The position numbers were made by a program, and so were the translations under genes. This document shows positions 10,196 through 23,900 of a stretch of 64,000 bases of DNA, in pieces (position 1 is the stretch's first letter; every line of letters starts with the position of its first letter). The DNA comes from Parietaria judaica (taxonomy: Eukaryota > Streptophyta > Magnoliopsida > Rosales > Urticaceae), in assembly GCA_954871525.1 (NCBI GenBank), contig OX940860.1, forward strand, positions 52,812,724 through 52,876,723, given 5' to 3'. Under the pieces are notes generated by a model that saw nothing but the letters and a program-made list of their open reading frames with translations, was not told where the DNA came from and did no database searches.

Positions 10196-12000
10196 CGAAT
10201 AATGTGTAACTGTATCACATTTACTTATTTTAATCCCTAAATAGCGAAGCACTATGTCGTAGTTTCTCTACCAAGCTGTTAACGGGTTAAAATCATTACT
10301 GAAAAGTGTTAAAATTGGTTTTCATACGAGATCAAATACGATGCGTTCTTGATGAAATTTGAGTTGCTAGACCTTCATTAGGGTGGTATTATTATAAATT
10401 GGGTTAGTTTCCGCATTAAAAGTTGTTGGCGCTCTCTTAAAACCCACTTTTCAACAATTAATGCTTGCTCCAAAAAAAAACTGAGTCTTTTTCCCATTTG
10501 ACGCCAAAGAACCCTAATTAAACGATATTTAAAGCAAAAAATGAACTTTAAAATGCTTAATAATGTGTAACTGTATCACATTTACTTATTTTAATCCCTA
10601 AATAGCGAAGCACTATGTCGTAGTTTCTCTACCAAGCTGTTAACAGGTTAAAATCATTACTGAAAAGTGTTAAAATTGGTTTTCATACGAGATCAAATAC
10701 GATGCGTTCTTAATGAAATTTGAGTTGCTAGACCTTCATTAGGGTGGTATTATTATAAATTGGGTTAGTTTCCGCATTAAAAGTTGTTGGCGCTCTCTTA
10801 AAACCCACTTTTCAACAATTAATGCTTGCTCCGAAAAAAAACTGAATCTTTTTCCCATTTGACGCCAAAGAACCCTAATTAAACGATAATTAAAGCAAAA
10901 AATGAACTTTAAAATGCTTAATAATGTGTAACTGTATCACATTTACTTGTTTTAATCCCTAAATAGCGAAGCACTATGTCGTAGTTTCTCTACCAAGCTG
11001 TTAACGGGTTAAAATCATTACCGAAAAGTGTTAAAATTGGTTTTCTTACGAGATCAAATACGATGCGTTCTTGATGAAATTTGAGTTGCTAGACCTTCAT
11101 TAGGGTGGTATTATTATAAATTGGGTTAGTTTTGGCATTAAAAGTTGTTGGAGCTCTCTTAAAACCCACTTTTCAACAATTAGTGCGTGCTCCGAAAAAA
11201 AAAAATTAGTCTTTTTCCCATTTGACGCGAAAGAACCCTAATTAAACGATATTTAAAGCAAAAAATGAACTTTAAAATGCTTAATAATGTGTAACTGTAT
11301 CATATTTACTTATTTTAATCCCTAAATAGCGAAGCACTGTGTCGTAGTTTCTCTACCAAGCTGTTAATGGGTTAAAATATTTATCGAAAAGTGTTAAAAT
11401 TGGTTTTCTTACAAGAGCAAATACGATGCGTTCTTGATGAAATTTGAGTTGCTAGACCTTCATTTGGGTGGTATTATTATAAATTGGGTTAGTTTTGGCA
11501 TTAAATGTTGTTGGAGCTCTCTTTAAACCCTTTTTTCAACAATTAGTGCGTGCTCCGAAAAAAAAAACTGAGTCTTTTTCCCATTTGACGCGAAAGAACC
11601 CTAGTTAAACGATATTTAAAGCAAAAAATGAACTTTAAAATGCTTAATAATGTGTAGCTGTATCACATTTACTTATTTTAATCCCTAAATAGCGAAGGAC
11701 TATGTCGTAGTTTCTCTACCAAGCTGTTAACGGGTTAAAATCATTACCGAAAAGTGTTAAAATTGGTTTTCTTACGAGAGCAAATACGATGCGTTCTTGA
11801 TGAAATTTGAGTTGCTAGACCTTCATTAGGGAGGTATTATTATAAATTGGGTTAGTTTTGGCATTAAAAGTTGTTGGAGCTCTCTTAAAACACACTTTTC
11901 CACAATTAGTGCGTGCTCCGGAAAAAAAAAAACCAAAACTGAGTCTTTTTCCCATTTGACGCGAAAGAACCCTAATTAAACGATATTTAAAGAAAAAAAT
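10196..12000 (+). repeat. Left edge of the satellite array, outlier monomers
   Basis: The first two to three monomers differ consistently from the rest: ACGAGATCAAATACG instead of ACGAGAGCAAATACG, GTTTCCGCATT instead of GTTTTGGCATT, GGCGCTCTC instead of GGAGCTCTC, and AATTAATGCTTGCTCC instead of AATTAGTGCGTGCTCC. The first two resemble each other closely, with 361-bp spacing. Divergent edge monomers and homogenised interiors are the usual outcome of unequal exchange. Confidence 0.75.
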
Positions 12001-14799
12001 GAACTTTAAAATGCTTAATAATGTGTAACTGTATCACATTTACGTATTTTAATCCCTAAATAGCGAAGCACTGTGTCGTAGTTTCTCTACCAAGCTGTTA
12101 ACGGGTTAAAATCATTATTGAAAAGTGTTAAAATTGGTTTTCTTACGAGAGCAAATACGATACGTTCTTGATGAAATTGGAGTTGCTAGACCTTCATTAG
12201 GGTGGTATTATTATAAATTGGGTTAGTTTTGGCATTAAATGTTGTTGGAGCTCTCCTTAAACCCTTTTTTCAACAATTAGTGCGTGCTCCGAAAAAAAAA
12301 CTGAGTCTTTTTCCCATTTGACGCGAAAGAACCTAATTAAACGATATTTAAAGCAAAAAATGAACTTTAAAATGCTTAATAATGTGTAACTGTATCACAT
12401 TTACTTATTTTAATCCCTAAATAGCGAAGCACTGTGTCGTAGTTTCTCTAGCAAGCTGTTAACGGTTAAAATCATTACCGAAAAGTGTTAAAATTGCTTT
12501 TCTTACGAGAGCAAATACGATGCGTTCTTGATGAAATTTGAGTTGCTAGACCTTCATTAGGGTGGTATTATTATAAATTGGGTTAGTTTTGGCATTAAAA
12601 GTTGTTGGAGCTCTCTTAAAACCCACTTTTCAACAATTAGTGCGTGCTCCGAAAAAAGAAAAAAAACTGAGTCTTTTTCCCATTTGACGCGAAAGAACCC
12701 TAATTAAACGATATTTAAAGCAAAAAATGAACTTTAAAATGCTTAATAATGTGTAACTGTATCACATTTACTTATTTTAATCCCTAAATAGCGAAGCACT
12801 ATGTCGTAGTTTCTCTACCAAGCTGTTAACGGGTTAAAATCATTACCGAAAAGTGTTAAAATTGGTTTTCTTACGAGAGCAAATACGATGCGTTCTTGAT
12901 GAAATTTGAGTTGCTAGACCTTCATTAGGGAGGTATTATTATAAATTGGGTTAGTTTTGGCATTAAAAGTTGTTGGAGCTCTCTTAAAACACACTTTTCC
13001 ACAATTAGTGCGTGCTCCGGAAAAAAAAAACTGAGTCTTTTTCCCATTTGACGCGAAAGAACCCTAATTAAACGATATTTAAAGCAAAAAATGAACTTTA
13101 AAATGCTTAATAATGTGTAACTGTATCACATTTACTTATTTTAATCCCTAAATAGCGAAGCACTGTGTCGTAGTTTCTCTACCAAGCTGTTAACGGGTTA
13201 AAATCATTACCGAAAAGTGTTAAAATTGGTTTTCTTACGAGAGCAAATACGATGCGTTCTTGATGAAATTTGAGTTGCTAGACCTTCATTAGGGTGGTAT
13301 TATTATAAATTGGGTTAGTTTTGGCATTAAAAGTTGTTGGAGCTCTCTTAAAACCCACTTTTCAACAATTAGTGCGTGCTCCGAAAAAAAAAACTGAGTC
13401 TTTTTCCCATTTGACGCGAAAGAACCTAATTAAACGATATTTAAAGCAGAAAAGGAACTTTAAAATGCTTAATGATGTGTAACTGTATCACATTTACTTA
13501 TTTTAATCCCTAAATAGCGAAGCACTGTGTCGTAGTTTCTCTACCAAGCTGTTAACGGGTTAAAATCATTACCGAAAAGTGTTAAAATTGGTTTTCTTAC
13601 GAGAGCAAATACGATACGTTCTTGATGAAATTGGAGTTTCTAGACCTTCATTAGGGTGGTATTATTATAAATTGGGTTAGTTTTTGCATTAAATGTTGTT
13701 GGAGCTCTCTTAAAACCCACTTTTCAACAATTAGTGCGTGCTCCGAAAAAAAAACTGAGTCTTTTTCCCATTTGACGCGAAAGAACCTAATTAAACGATA
13801 TTTAAAGCAAAAAATGAACTTTAAAATGCTTAATGATGTGTAACTGTATCACATTTACTTATTTTAATCCCTAAATAGCGAAGCACTGTGTCGTAGTTTC
13901 TCTACCAAGCTGTTAACGGTTAAAATCATTACCGAAAAGTGTTAAAATTGGTTTTCTTACGAGAGCAAATACGATACGTTCTTGATGAAATTGGAGTTGC
14001 TCGACCTTCATTAGGGTGGTATTATTATAAATTGGGTTAGTTTTGGCATTAAATGTTGTTGGAGCTCTTTTTAAACCCTTTTTTCAACAATTAGTGCGTG
14101 CTCCGAAAAAAAAACTGAGTCTTTTTCCCATTTGACGCGAAAGAACCTAATTAAACGATATTTAAAGCAAAAAATGAACTTTAAAATGCTTAATAATGTG
14201 TAACTGTATCACATTTACTTATTTTAATCCCTAAATAGCGAAGCACTGTGTCGTAGTTTCTCTAGCAAGCTGTTAACGGTTAAAATCATTACCGAAAAGT
14301 GTTAAAATTGCTTTTCTTACGAGAGCAAATACGATGCGTTCTTGATGAAATTTGAGTTGCTAGACCTTCATTAGGGTGGTATTATTATAAATTGGGTTAG
14401 TTTTGGCATTAAAAGTTGTTGGAGCTCTCTTAAAACCCACTTTTCAACAATTAGTGCGTGCTCCGAAAAAAAAAACTGAGTCTTTTTCCCATTTGACGCG
14501 AAAGAACCCTAATTAAACGATATTTAAAGCAAAAAATGAACTTTAAAATGCTTAATAATGTGTAACTGTATCACATTTACTTATTTTAATCCCTAAATAG
14601 CGAAGCACTGTGTTGTAGTTTCTCTACCAAGCTGTTAACGGGTTAAAATCATTACCGAAAAGTGTTAAAATTGGTTTTCTTACGAGAGCAAATACGATGC
14701 GTTCTTGATGAAATTTGAGTTGCTAGACCTTCATTAGGGTGGTATTATTATAAATTGGGTTAGTTTTGGCATTAAAAGTTGTTGGAGCTCTCTTAAAAC

Positions 14800-17700
14800 C
14801 CACTTTTCAACAATTAGTGCGTGCTCCGAAAAAAAAAACTGAGTCTTTTTCCCATTTGACGCGAAAGAACCCTAATTAAACGATATTTAAAGCAAAAAAT
14901 GAACTTTAAAATGCTTAATAATGTTTAACTGTATCACATTTACGTATTTTAATCCCTAAATAGCGAAGCACTGTGTCGTAGTTTCTTTACCAAGCTTTTA
15001 ACGGGTTAAAATCATTACCGAAAAGTGTTAAAATTGGTTTTCTTACGAGAGCAAATACGATACGTTCTTGATGAAATTGGAGTTGCTAGACCTTCATTAG
15101 GGTGGTATTATTATAAATTGGGTTAGTTTTGGCATTAAATGTTAGTGGAGCTCTCTTTAAACCCTTTTTTCAACAATTAGTGCGTGCTCCGAAAAAAAAA
15201 CTGAGTCTTTTTCCCATTTGACGCGAAAGAACCTAATTAAACGATATTTAAAGCAAAAAATGAACTTTAAAATGCTTAATAATGTGTAACTGTATCACAT
15301 TTACTTATTTTAATCCCTAAATAGCGAAGCACTGTGTCGTAGTTTCTCTACCAAGCTGTTAACGGTTAAAATCATTACCGAAAAGTGTTAAAATTGGTTT
15401 TCTTACGAGAGCAAATACGATACGTTCTTGATGAAATTGGAGTTGCTCGACCTTCATTAGGGTGGTATTATTATAAATTGGGTTAGTTTTGGCATTAAAT
15501 GTTGTTGGAGCTCTTTTTAAACCCTTTTTTCAACAATTAGTGCGTGCTCCGGAAAAAAAACTGAGTCTTTTTCCCATTTGACGCGAAAGAACCTAATTAA
15601 ACGATATTTAAAGCAAAAAAATGAACTTTAAAATGCTTAATAATGTGTAACTGTATCACATTTACTTATTTTAATCCCTAAATAGCGAAGCACTGTGTCG
15701 TAGTTTCTCTAGCAAGCTGTTAACGGTTAAAATCATTACCGAAAAGTGTTAAAATTGCTTTTCTTACGAGAGCAAATACGATGCGTTCTTGATGAAATTT
15801 GAGTTGCTAGACCTTCATTAGGGTGGTATTATTATAAATTGGGTTAGTTTTGGCATTAAAAGTTGTTGGAGCTCTCTTAAAACCCACTTTTCAACAATTA
15901 GTGCGTGCTCCGAAAAAAAAACTGAGTCTTTTTCCCATTTGACGCGAAAGAACCCTAATTAAACGATATTTAAAGCAAAAAATGAACTTTAAAATGCTTA
16001 ATAATGTGTAACTGTATCACATTTACTTATTTTAATCCCTAAATAGCGAAGCACTGTGTTGTAGTTTCTCTACCAAGCTGTTAACGGGTTAAAATCATTA
16101 CCGAAAAGTGTTAAAATTGGTTTTCTTACGAGAGCAAATACGATGCGTTCTTGATGAAATTTGAGTTGCTAGACCTTCATTAGGGTGGTATTATTATAAA
16201 TTGGGTTAGTTTTGGCATTAATTGTTGTTGGAGCTCTATTAAAACCCACTTTTCAACAATTAGTGCGTGCTCCGAAAAAAAAAACTGAGTCTTTTTCCCA
16301 TTTGACGCGAAAGAACCTAATTAAACGATATTTAAAGCAGAAAATGAACTTTAAAATGCTTAATGATGTGTAACTGTATCACATTTACTTATTTTAATCC
16401 CTAAATAGCGAAGCACTGTGTCGTAGTTTCTCTACCAAGCTGTTAACGGGTTAAAATCATTACCGAAAAGTGTTAAAATTGGTTTTCTTACGAGAGCAAA
16501 TACGATACGTTCTTGATGAAATTGGAGTTTCTAGACCTTCATTAGGGTGGTATTATTATAAATTGGGTTAGTTTTTGCATTAAATGTTGTTGGAGCTCTC
16601 TTAAAACCCACTTTTCAACAATTAGTGCGTGCTCCGAAAAAAAACTGAGTCTTTTTCCCATTTGACGCGAAAGAACCTAATTAAACGATATTTAAAGCAA
16701 AAAATGAACTTTAAAATGCTTAATGATGTGTAACTGTATCACATTTACTTATTTTAATCCCTAAATAGCGAAGCACTGTGTCGTAGTTTCTCTACCAAGC
16801 TGTTAACGGGTTAAAATCATTACCGAAAAGTGTTAAAATTGGTTTTCTTACGAGAGCAAATACGATGCGTTCTTGATGAAATTTGAGTTGCTAGACCTTC
16901 ATTAGGGTGGTATTATTATAAATTGGGTTAGTTTTGGCATTAAAAGTTGTTGGAGCTCTCTTAAAACCCACTTTTCAACAATTAGTGCGTGCTCCGAAAA
17001 AAAAAACTGAGTCTTTTTCCCATTTGACGCGAAAGAACCCTAATTAAACGATATTTAAAGCAAAAAATGAACTTTAAAATGCTTAATAATGTGTAACTGT
17101 ATCACATTTACGTATTTTAATCCCTAAATAGCGAAGCACTGTGTCGTAGTTTCTCTACCAAGCTTTTAACGGGTTAAAATCATTACCGAAAAGTGTTAAA
17201 ATTGGTTTTCTTACGAGAGCAAATACGATACGTTCTTGATGAAATTGGAGTTGCTAGACCTTCATTAGGGTGGTATTATTATAAATTGGGTTAGTTTTGG
17301 CATTAAATGTTAGTGGAGCTCTCTTTAAACCCTTTTTTCAACAATTAGTGCGTGCTCCGAAAAAAAAACTGAGTCTTTTTCCCATTTGACGCGAAAGAAC
17401 CTAATTAAACGATATTTAAAGCAAAAAATGAACTTTAAAATGCTTAATAATGTGTAACTGTATCACATTTACTTATTTTAATCCCTAAATAGCGAAGCAC
17501 TGTGTCGTAGTTTCTCTACCAAGCTGTTAACGGTTAAAATCATTACCGAAAAGTGTTAAAATTGGTTTTCTTACGAGAGCAAATACGATACGTTCTTGAT
17601 GAAATTGGAGTTGCTCGACCTTCAGTAGGGTGGTATTATTATAAATTGGGTTAGTTTTGGCATTAAATGTTGTTGGAGCTCTTTTTAAACCCTTTTTTCA

Positions 17701-20700
17701 ACAATTAGTGCGTGCTCCGAAAAAAAAACTGAGTCTTTTTCCCATTTGACGCGAAAGAACCTAATTAAACGATATTTAAAGCAAAAAAATGAACTTTAAA
17801 ATGCTTAATAATGTGTAACTGTATCACATTTACTTATTTTAATCCCTAAATAGCGAAGCACTGTGTCGTAGTTTCTCTAGCAAGCTGTTAACGGTTAAAA
17901 TCATTACCGAAAAGTGTTAAAATTGCTTTTCTTACGAGAGCAAATACGATGCGTTCTTGATGAAATTTGAGTTGCTAGACCTTCATTAGGGTGGTATTAT
18001 TATAAATTGGGTTAGTTTTGGCATTAAAAGTTGTTGGAGCTCTCTTAAAACCCACTTTTCAACAATTAGTGCGTGCTCCGAAAAAAAAAACTGAGTCTTT
18101 TTCCCATTTGACGCGAAAGAACCCTAATTAAACGATATTTAAAGCAAAAAATGAACTTTAAAATGCTTAATAATGTGTAACTGTATCACATTTACTTATT
18201 TTAATCCCTAAATAGCGAAGCACTGTGTTGTAGTTTCTCTACCAAGCTGTTAACGGGTTAAAATCATTACCGAAAAGTGTTAAAATTGGTTTTCTTACGA
18301 GAGCAAATACGATGCGTTCTTGATGAAATTTGAGTTGCTAGACCTTCATTAGGGTGGTATTATTATAAATTGGGTTAGTTTTGGCATTAAAAGTTGTTGG
18401 AGCTCTCTTAAAACCCACTTTTCAACAATTAGTGCGTGCTCCGAAAAAAAAAACTGAGTCTTTTTCCCATTTGACGCGAAAGAACCTAATTAAACGATAT
18501 TTAAAGCAGAAAATGAACTTTAAAATGCTTAATGATGTGTAACTGTATCACATTTACTTATTTTAATCCCTAAATAGCGAAGCACTGTGTCGTAGTTTCT
18601 CTACCAAGCTGTTAACGGGTTAAAATCATTACCGAAAAGTGTTAAAATTGGTTTTCTTACGAGAGCAAATACGATACGTTCTTGATGAAATTGGAGTTTC
18701 TAGACCTTCATTAGGGTGGTATTATTATAAATTGGGTTAGTTTTTGCATTAAATGTTGTTGGAGCTCTCTTAAAACCCACTTTTCAACAATTAGTGCGTG
18801 CTCCGAAAAAAAAACTGAGTCTTTTTCCCATTTGACGCGAAAGAACCTAATTAAACGATATTTAAAGCAAAAAATGAACTTTAAAATGCTTAATGATGTG
18901 TAACTGTATCACATTTACTTATTTTAATCCCTAAATAGCGAAGCACTGTGTCGTAGTTTCTCTACCAAGCTGTTAACGGGTTAAAATCATTACCGAAAAG
19001 TGTTAAAATTGGTTTTCTTACGAGAGCAAATACGATGCGTTCTTGATGAAATTTGAGTTGCTAGACCTTCATTAGGGTGGTATTATTATAAATTGGGTTA
19101 GTTTTGGCATTAAAAGTTGTTGGAGCTCTCTTAAAACCCACTTTTCAACAATTAGTGCGTGCTCCGAAAAAAAAAACTGAGTCTTTTTCCCATTTGACGC
19201 GAAAGAACCCTAATTAAACGATATTTAAAGCAAAAAATGAACTTTAAAATGCTTAATAATGTGTAACTGTATCACATTTACGTATTTTAATCCCTAAATA
19301 GCGAAGCACTGTGTCGTAGTTTCTCTACCAAGCTTTTAACGGGTTAAAATCATTACCGAAAAGTGTTAAAATTGGTTTTCTTACGAGAGCAAATACGATA
19401 CGTTCTTGATGAAATTGGAGTTGCTAGACCTTCATTAGGGTGGTATTATTATAAATTGGGTTAGTTTTGGCATTAAATGTTAGTGGAGCTCTCTTTAAAC
19501 CCTTTTTTCAACAATTAGTGCGTGCTCCGAAAAAAAAACTGAGTCTTTTTCCCATTTGACGCGAAAGAACCTAATTAAACGATATTTAAAGCAAAAAATG
19601 AACTTTAAAATGCTTAATAATGTGTAACTGTATCACATTTACTTATTTTAATCCCTAAATAGCGAAGCACTGTGTCGTAGTTTCTCTACCAAGCTGTTAA
19701 CGGTTAAAATCATTACCGAAAAGTGTTAAAATTGGTTTTCTTACGAGAGCAAATACGATACGTTCTTGATGAAATTGGAGTTGCTCGACCTTCATTAGGG
19801 TGGTATTATTATAAATTGGGTTAGTTTTGGCATTAAATGTTGTTGGAGCTCTTTTTAAACCCTTTTTTCAACAATTAGTGCGTGCTCCGAAAAAAAAACT
19901 GAGTCTTTTTCCCATTTGACGCGAAAGAACCTAATTAAACGATATTTAAAGCAAAAAAATGAACTTTAAAATGCTTAATAATGTGTAACTGTATCACATT
20001 TACTTATTTTAATCCCTAAATAGCGAAGCACTGTGTCGTAGTTTCTCTAGCAAGCTGTTAACGGTTAAAATCATTACCGAAAAGTGTTAAAATTGCTTTT
20101 CTTACGAGAGCAAATACGATGCGTTCTTGATGAAATTTGAGTTGCTAGACCTTCATTAGGGTGGTATTATTATAAATTGGGTTAGTTTTGGCATTAAAAG
20201 TTGTTGGAGCTCTCTTAAAACCCACTTTTCAACAATTAGTGCGTGCTCCGAAAAAAAAAACTGAGTCTTTTTCCCATTTGACGCGAAAGAACCCTAATTA
20301 AACGATATTTAAAGCAAAAAATGAACTTTAAAATGCTTAATAATGTGTAACTGTATCACATTTACTTATTTTAATCCCTAAATAGCGAAGCACTGTGTTG
20401 TAGTTTCTCTACCAAGCTGTTAACGGGTTAAAATCATTACCGAAAAGTGTTAAAATTGGTTTTCTTACGAGAGCAAATACGATGCGTTCTTGATGAAATT
20501 TGAGTTGCTTGACCTTCATTAGGGTGGTATTATTATAAATTGGGTTAGTTTTGGCATTAAAAGTTGTTGGAGCTCTCTTAAAACCCACTTTTCAACAATT
20601 AGTGCGTGCTCCGAAAAAAAAAACTGAGTCTTTTTCCCATTTGACGCGAAAGAACCTAATTAAACGATATTTAAAGCAGAAAATGAACTTTAAAATGCTT

Positions 20701-21000
20701 AATGATGTGTAACTGTATTACATTTACTTATTTTAATCCCTAAATAGCGAAGCACTGTGTCGTAGTTTCTCTACCAAGCTGTTAACGGGTTAAAATCATT
20801 ACCGAAAAGTGTTAAAATTGGTTTTCTTACGAGAGCAAATACGATACGTTCTTGATGAAATTGGAGTTTCTAGACCTTCATTAGGGTGGTATTATTATAA
20901 ATTGGGTTAGTTTTTGCATTAAATGTTGTTGGAGCTCTCTTAAAACCCACTTTTCAACAATTAGTGCGTGCTCCGAAAAAAAAACTGAGTCTTTTTCCCA
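14800..21000 (+). repeat. 6-monomer higher-order repeat, about 2169 bp
   Basis: Private variants recur at a fixed distance. AAATGTTAGTGGAG is at 15141, 17309 and 19479 (2168 and 2170 bp). The variant CTAGCAAGCTG is at 15710, 17878 and 20048 (2168 and 2170). The variant AGTTTTTGCATT is at 16571, 18741 and 20911 (2170). Six monomers of about 361.5 bp give 2169 bp. At least three copies are nearly identical, pointing to recent amplification of a six-monomer block. The block limits are approximate. Confidence 0.88.
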
Positions 21001-21339
21001 TTTGACGCGAAAGAACCTAATTAAACGATATTTAAAGCAAAAAATGAACTTTAAAATGCTTAATGATGTGTAACTGTATCACATTTACTTATTTTAATCC
21101 CTAAATAGCGAAGCACTGTGTCGTAGTTTCTCTACCAAGCTGTTAACGGGTTAAAATCATTACCGAAAAGTGTTAAAATTGGTTTTCTTACGAGAGCAAA
21201 TACGATGCGTTCTTGATGAAATTTGAGTTGCTAGACCTTCATTAGGGAGGTATTATTATAAATTGGGTTAGTTTTGGCATTAAAAGTTGTTGGAGCTCTC
21301 TTAAAACACACTTTTCCACAATTAGTGCGTGCTCCGGAA

Positions 21340-23900
21340 AAAAAAAAAAAAAAAACTGAGTCTTTTTCTCATTTGACGCGAAAGAAACCTAATTAAACGA
21401 TATTTAAAGCAAAAAATGAACTTTAAAATGCTTAATAATGTGTAACTGTATCACATTTACTTATTTTAATCCCTAAATAGCGAAGCACTGTGTTGTAGTT
21501 TCTCTACCAAGCTGTTAACGGGTTAAAATCATTACCGAAAAGTGTTAAAATTGGTTTTCTTACGAGAGCAAATACGATGCGTTCTTGATGAAATTTGAGT
21601 TGCTAGACCTTCATTAGGGTGGTATTATTATAAATTGGGTTAGTTTTGGCATTAAAAGTTGTTGGAGCTCTCTTAAAACCCACTTTTCAACAATTAGTGC
21701 GTGCTCCGAAAAAAAAAACTGAGTCTTTTTCCCATTTGACGCGAAAGAACCCTAATTAAACAATATTTAAAGCAAAAAATGAACTTTAAAATGCTTAATA
21801 ATGTGTAACTGTATCAAATTTACTTATTTTAATCCCTAAATAGCGAAGCACTGTGTCGTAGTTTCTCTACCAAGCTGTTAACGGGTTAAAATCATTACCG
21901 AAAAGTGTTAAAATTGGTTTTCTTACGAGAGCAAATACGATACGTTCTTGATGAAATTGGAGTTTCTAGACCTTCATTAGGGTGGTATTATTATAAATTG
22001 GGTTAGTTTTTGCATTAAATGTTGTTGGAGCTCTCTTAAAACCCACTTTTCAACAATTAGTGCGTGCTCCGAAAAAAAAACTGAGTCTTTTTCCCATTTG
22101 ACGCGAAAGAACCTAATTAAACGATATTTAAAGCAAAAAATGAACTTTAAAATGCTTAATGATGTGTAACTGTATCACATTTACTTATTTTAATCCCTGA
22201 ATAGCGAAGCACTGTGTCGTAGTTTCTCTACCAAGCTGTTAACGGGTTAAAATCATTACCGAAAAGTGTTAAAATTGGTTTTCTTACGAGAGCAAATACG
22301 ATACGTTCTTGATGAAATTGGAGTTTCTAGACCTTCATTAGGGTGGTATTATTATAAATTGGGTTAGTTTTTGCATTAAATGTTGTTGGAGCTCTCTTAA
22401 AACCCACTTTTCAACAATTAGTGCGTGCTCCGAAAAAAAAACTGAGTCTTTTTCCCATTTGACGCGAAAGAACCTAATTAAACGATATTTAAAGCAAAAA
22501 ATGAACTTTAAAATGCTTAATGATGTGTAACTGTATCACATTTACTTATTTTAATCCCTAAATAGCGAAGCACTGTGTCGTAGTTTCTCTACCAAGCTGT
22601 TAACGGGTTAAAATCATTACCGAAAAGTGTTAAAATTGGTTTTCTTACGAGAGCAAATACGATGCGTTCTTGATGAAATTTGAGTTGCTAGACCTTCATT
22701 AGGGAGGTATTATTATAAATTGGGTTAGTTTTGGCATTAAAAGTTGTTGGAGCTCTCTTAAAACACACTTTTCCACAATTAGTGCGTGCTCCGGAAAAAA
22801 AAAAAAAAAAAACTGAGTCTTTTTCTCATTTGACGCGAAAGAAACCTAATTAAACGATATTTAAAGCAAAAAATGAACTTTAAAATGCTTAATAATGTGT
22901 AACTGTATCACATTTACTTATTTTAATCCCTAAATAGCGAAGCACTGTGTTGTAGTTTCTCTACCAAGCTGTTAACGGGTTAAAATCATTACCGAAAAGT
23001 GTTAAAATTGGTTTTCTTACGAGAGCAAATACGATGCGTTCTTGATGAAATTTGAGTTGCTAGACCTTCATTAGGGTGGTATTATTATAAATTGGGTTAG
23101 TTTTGGCATTAAAAGTTGTTGGAGCTCTCTTAAAACCCACTTTTCAACAATTAGTGCGTGCTCCGAAAAAAAAAACTGAGTCTTTTTCCCATTTGACGCG
23201 AAAGAACCCTAATTAAACAATATTTAAAGCAAAAAATGAACTTTAAAATGCTTAATAATGTGTAACTGTATCAAATTTACTTATTTTAATCCCTAAATAG
23301 CGAAGCACTGTGTCGTAGTTTCTCTACCAAGCTGTTAACGGGTTAAAATCATTACCGAAAAGTGTTAAAATTGGTTTTCTTACGAGAGCAAATACGATAC
23401 GTTCTTGATGAAATTGGAGTTTCTAGACCTTCATTAGGGTGGTATTATTATAAATTGGGTTAGTTTTTGCATTAAATGTTGTTGGAGCTCTCTTAAAACC
23501 CACTTTTCAACAATTAGTGCGTGCTCCGAAAAAAAAACTGAGTCTTTTTCCCATTTGACGCGAAAGAACCTAATTAAACGATATTTAAAGCAAAAAATGA
23601 ACTTTAAAATGCTTAATGATGTGTAACTGTATCACATTTACTTATTTTAATCCCTGAATAGCGAAGCACTGTGTCGTAGTTTCTCTACCAAGCTGTTAAC
23701 GGGTTAAAATCATTACCGAAAAGTGTTAAAATTGGTTTTCTTACGAGAGCAAATACGATGCGTTCTTGATGAAATTTGAGTTGCTAGACCTTCATTAGGG
23801 TGGTATTATTAAAAATTGGGTTAGTTTTGGCATTAAAAGTTGTTGGAGCTCTCTTAAAACCCACTTTTCAACAATTAGTGCGTGCTCCGAAAAAAAAAAC
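21340..23900 (+). repeat. 4-monomer tandem duplication, 1457 bp spacing
   Basis: The private run TCTTTTTCTCATTTGACG preceded by a 16- to 19-base A-run occurs at 21361 and 22818 (1457 bp). Downstream variants AAACAATATTTAAAGC, TATCAAATTTAC and ATCCCTGAATAGC follow in the same order in both copies. This indicates a duplicated four-monomer block. Confidence 0.8.

Noticed and set aside
10009..10218. 69-codon minus-strand open frame
   Set aside because: Crosses into the first satellite unit and shows no recognisable motif; not supported as a gene.
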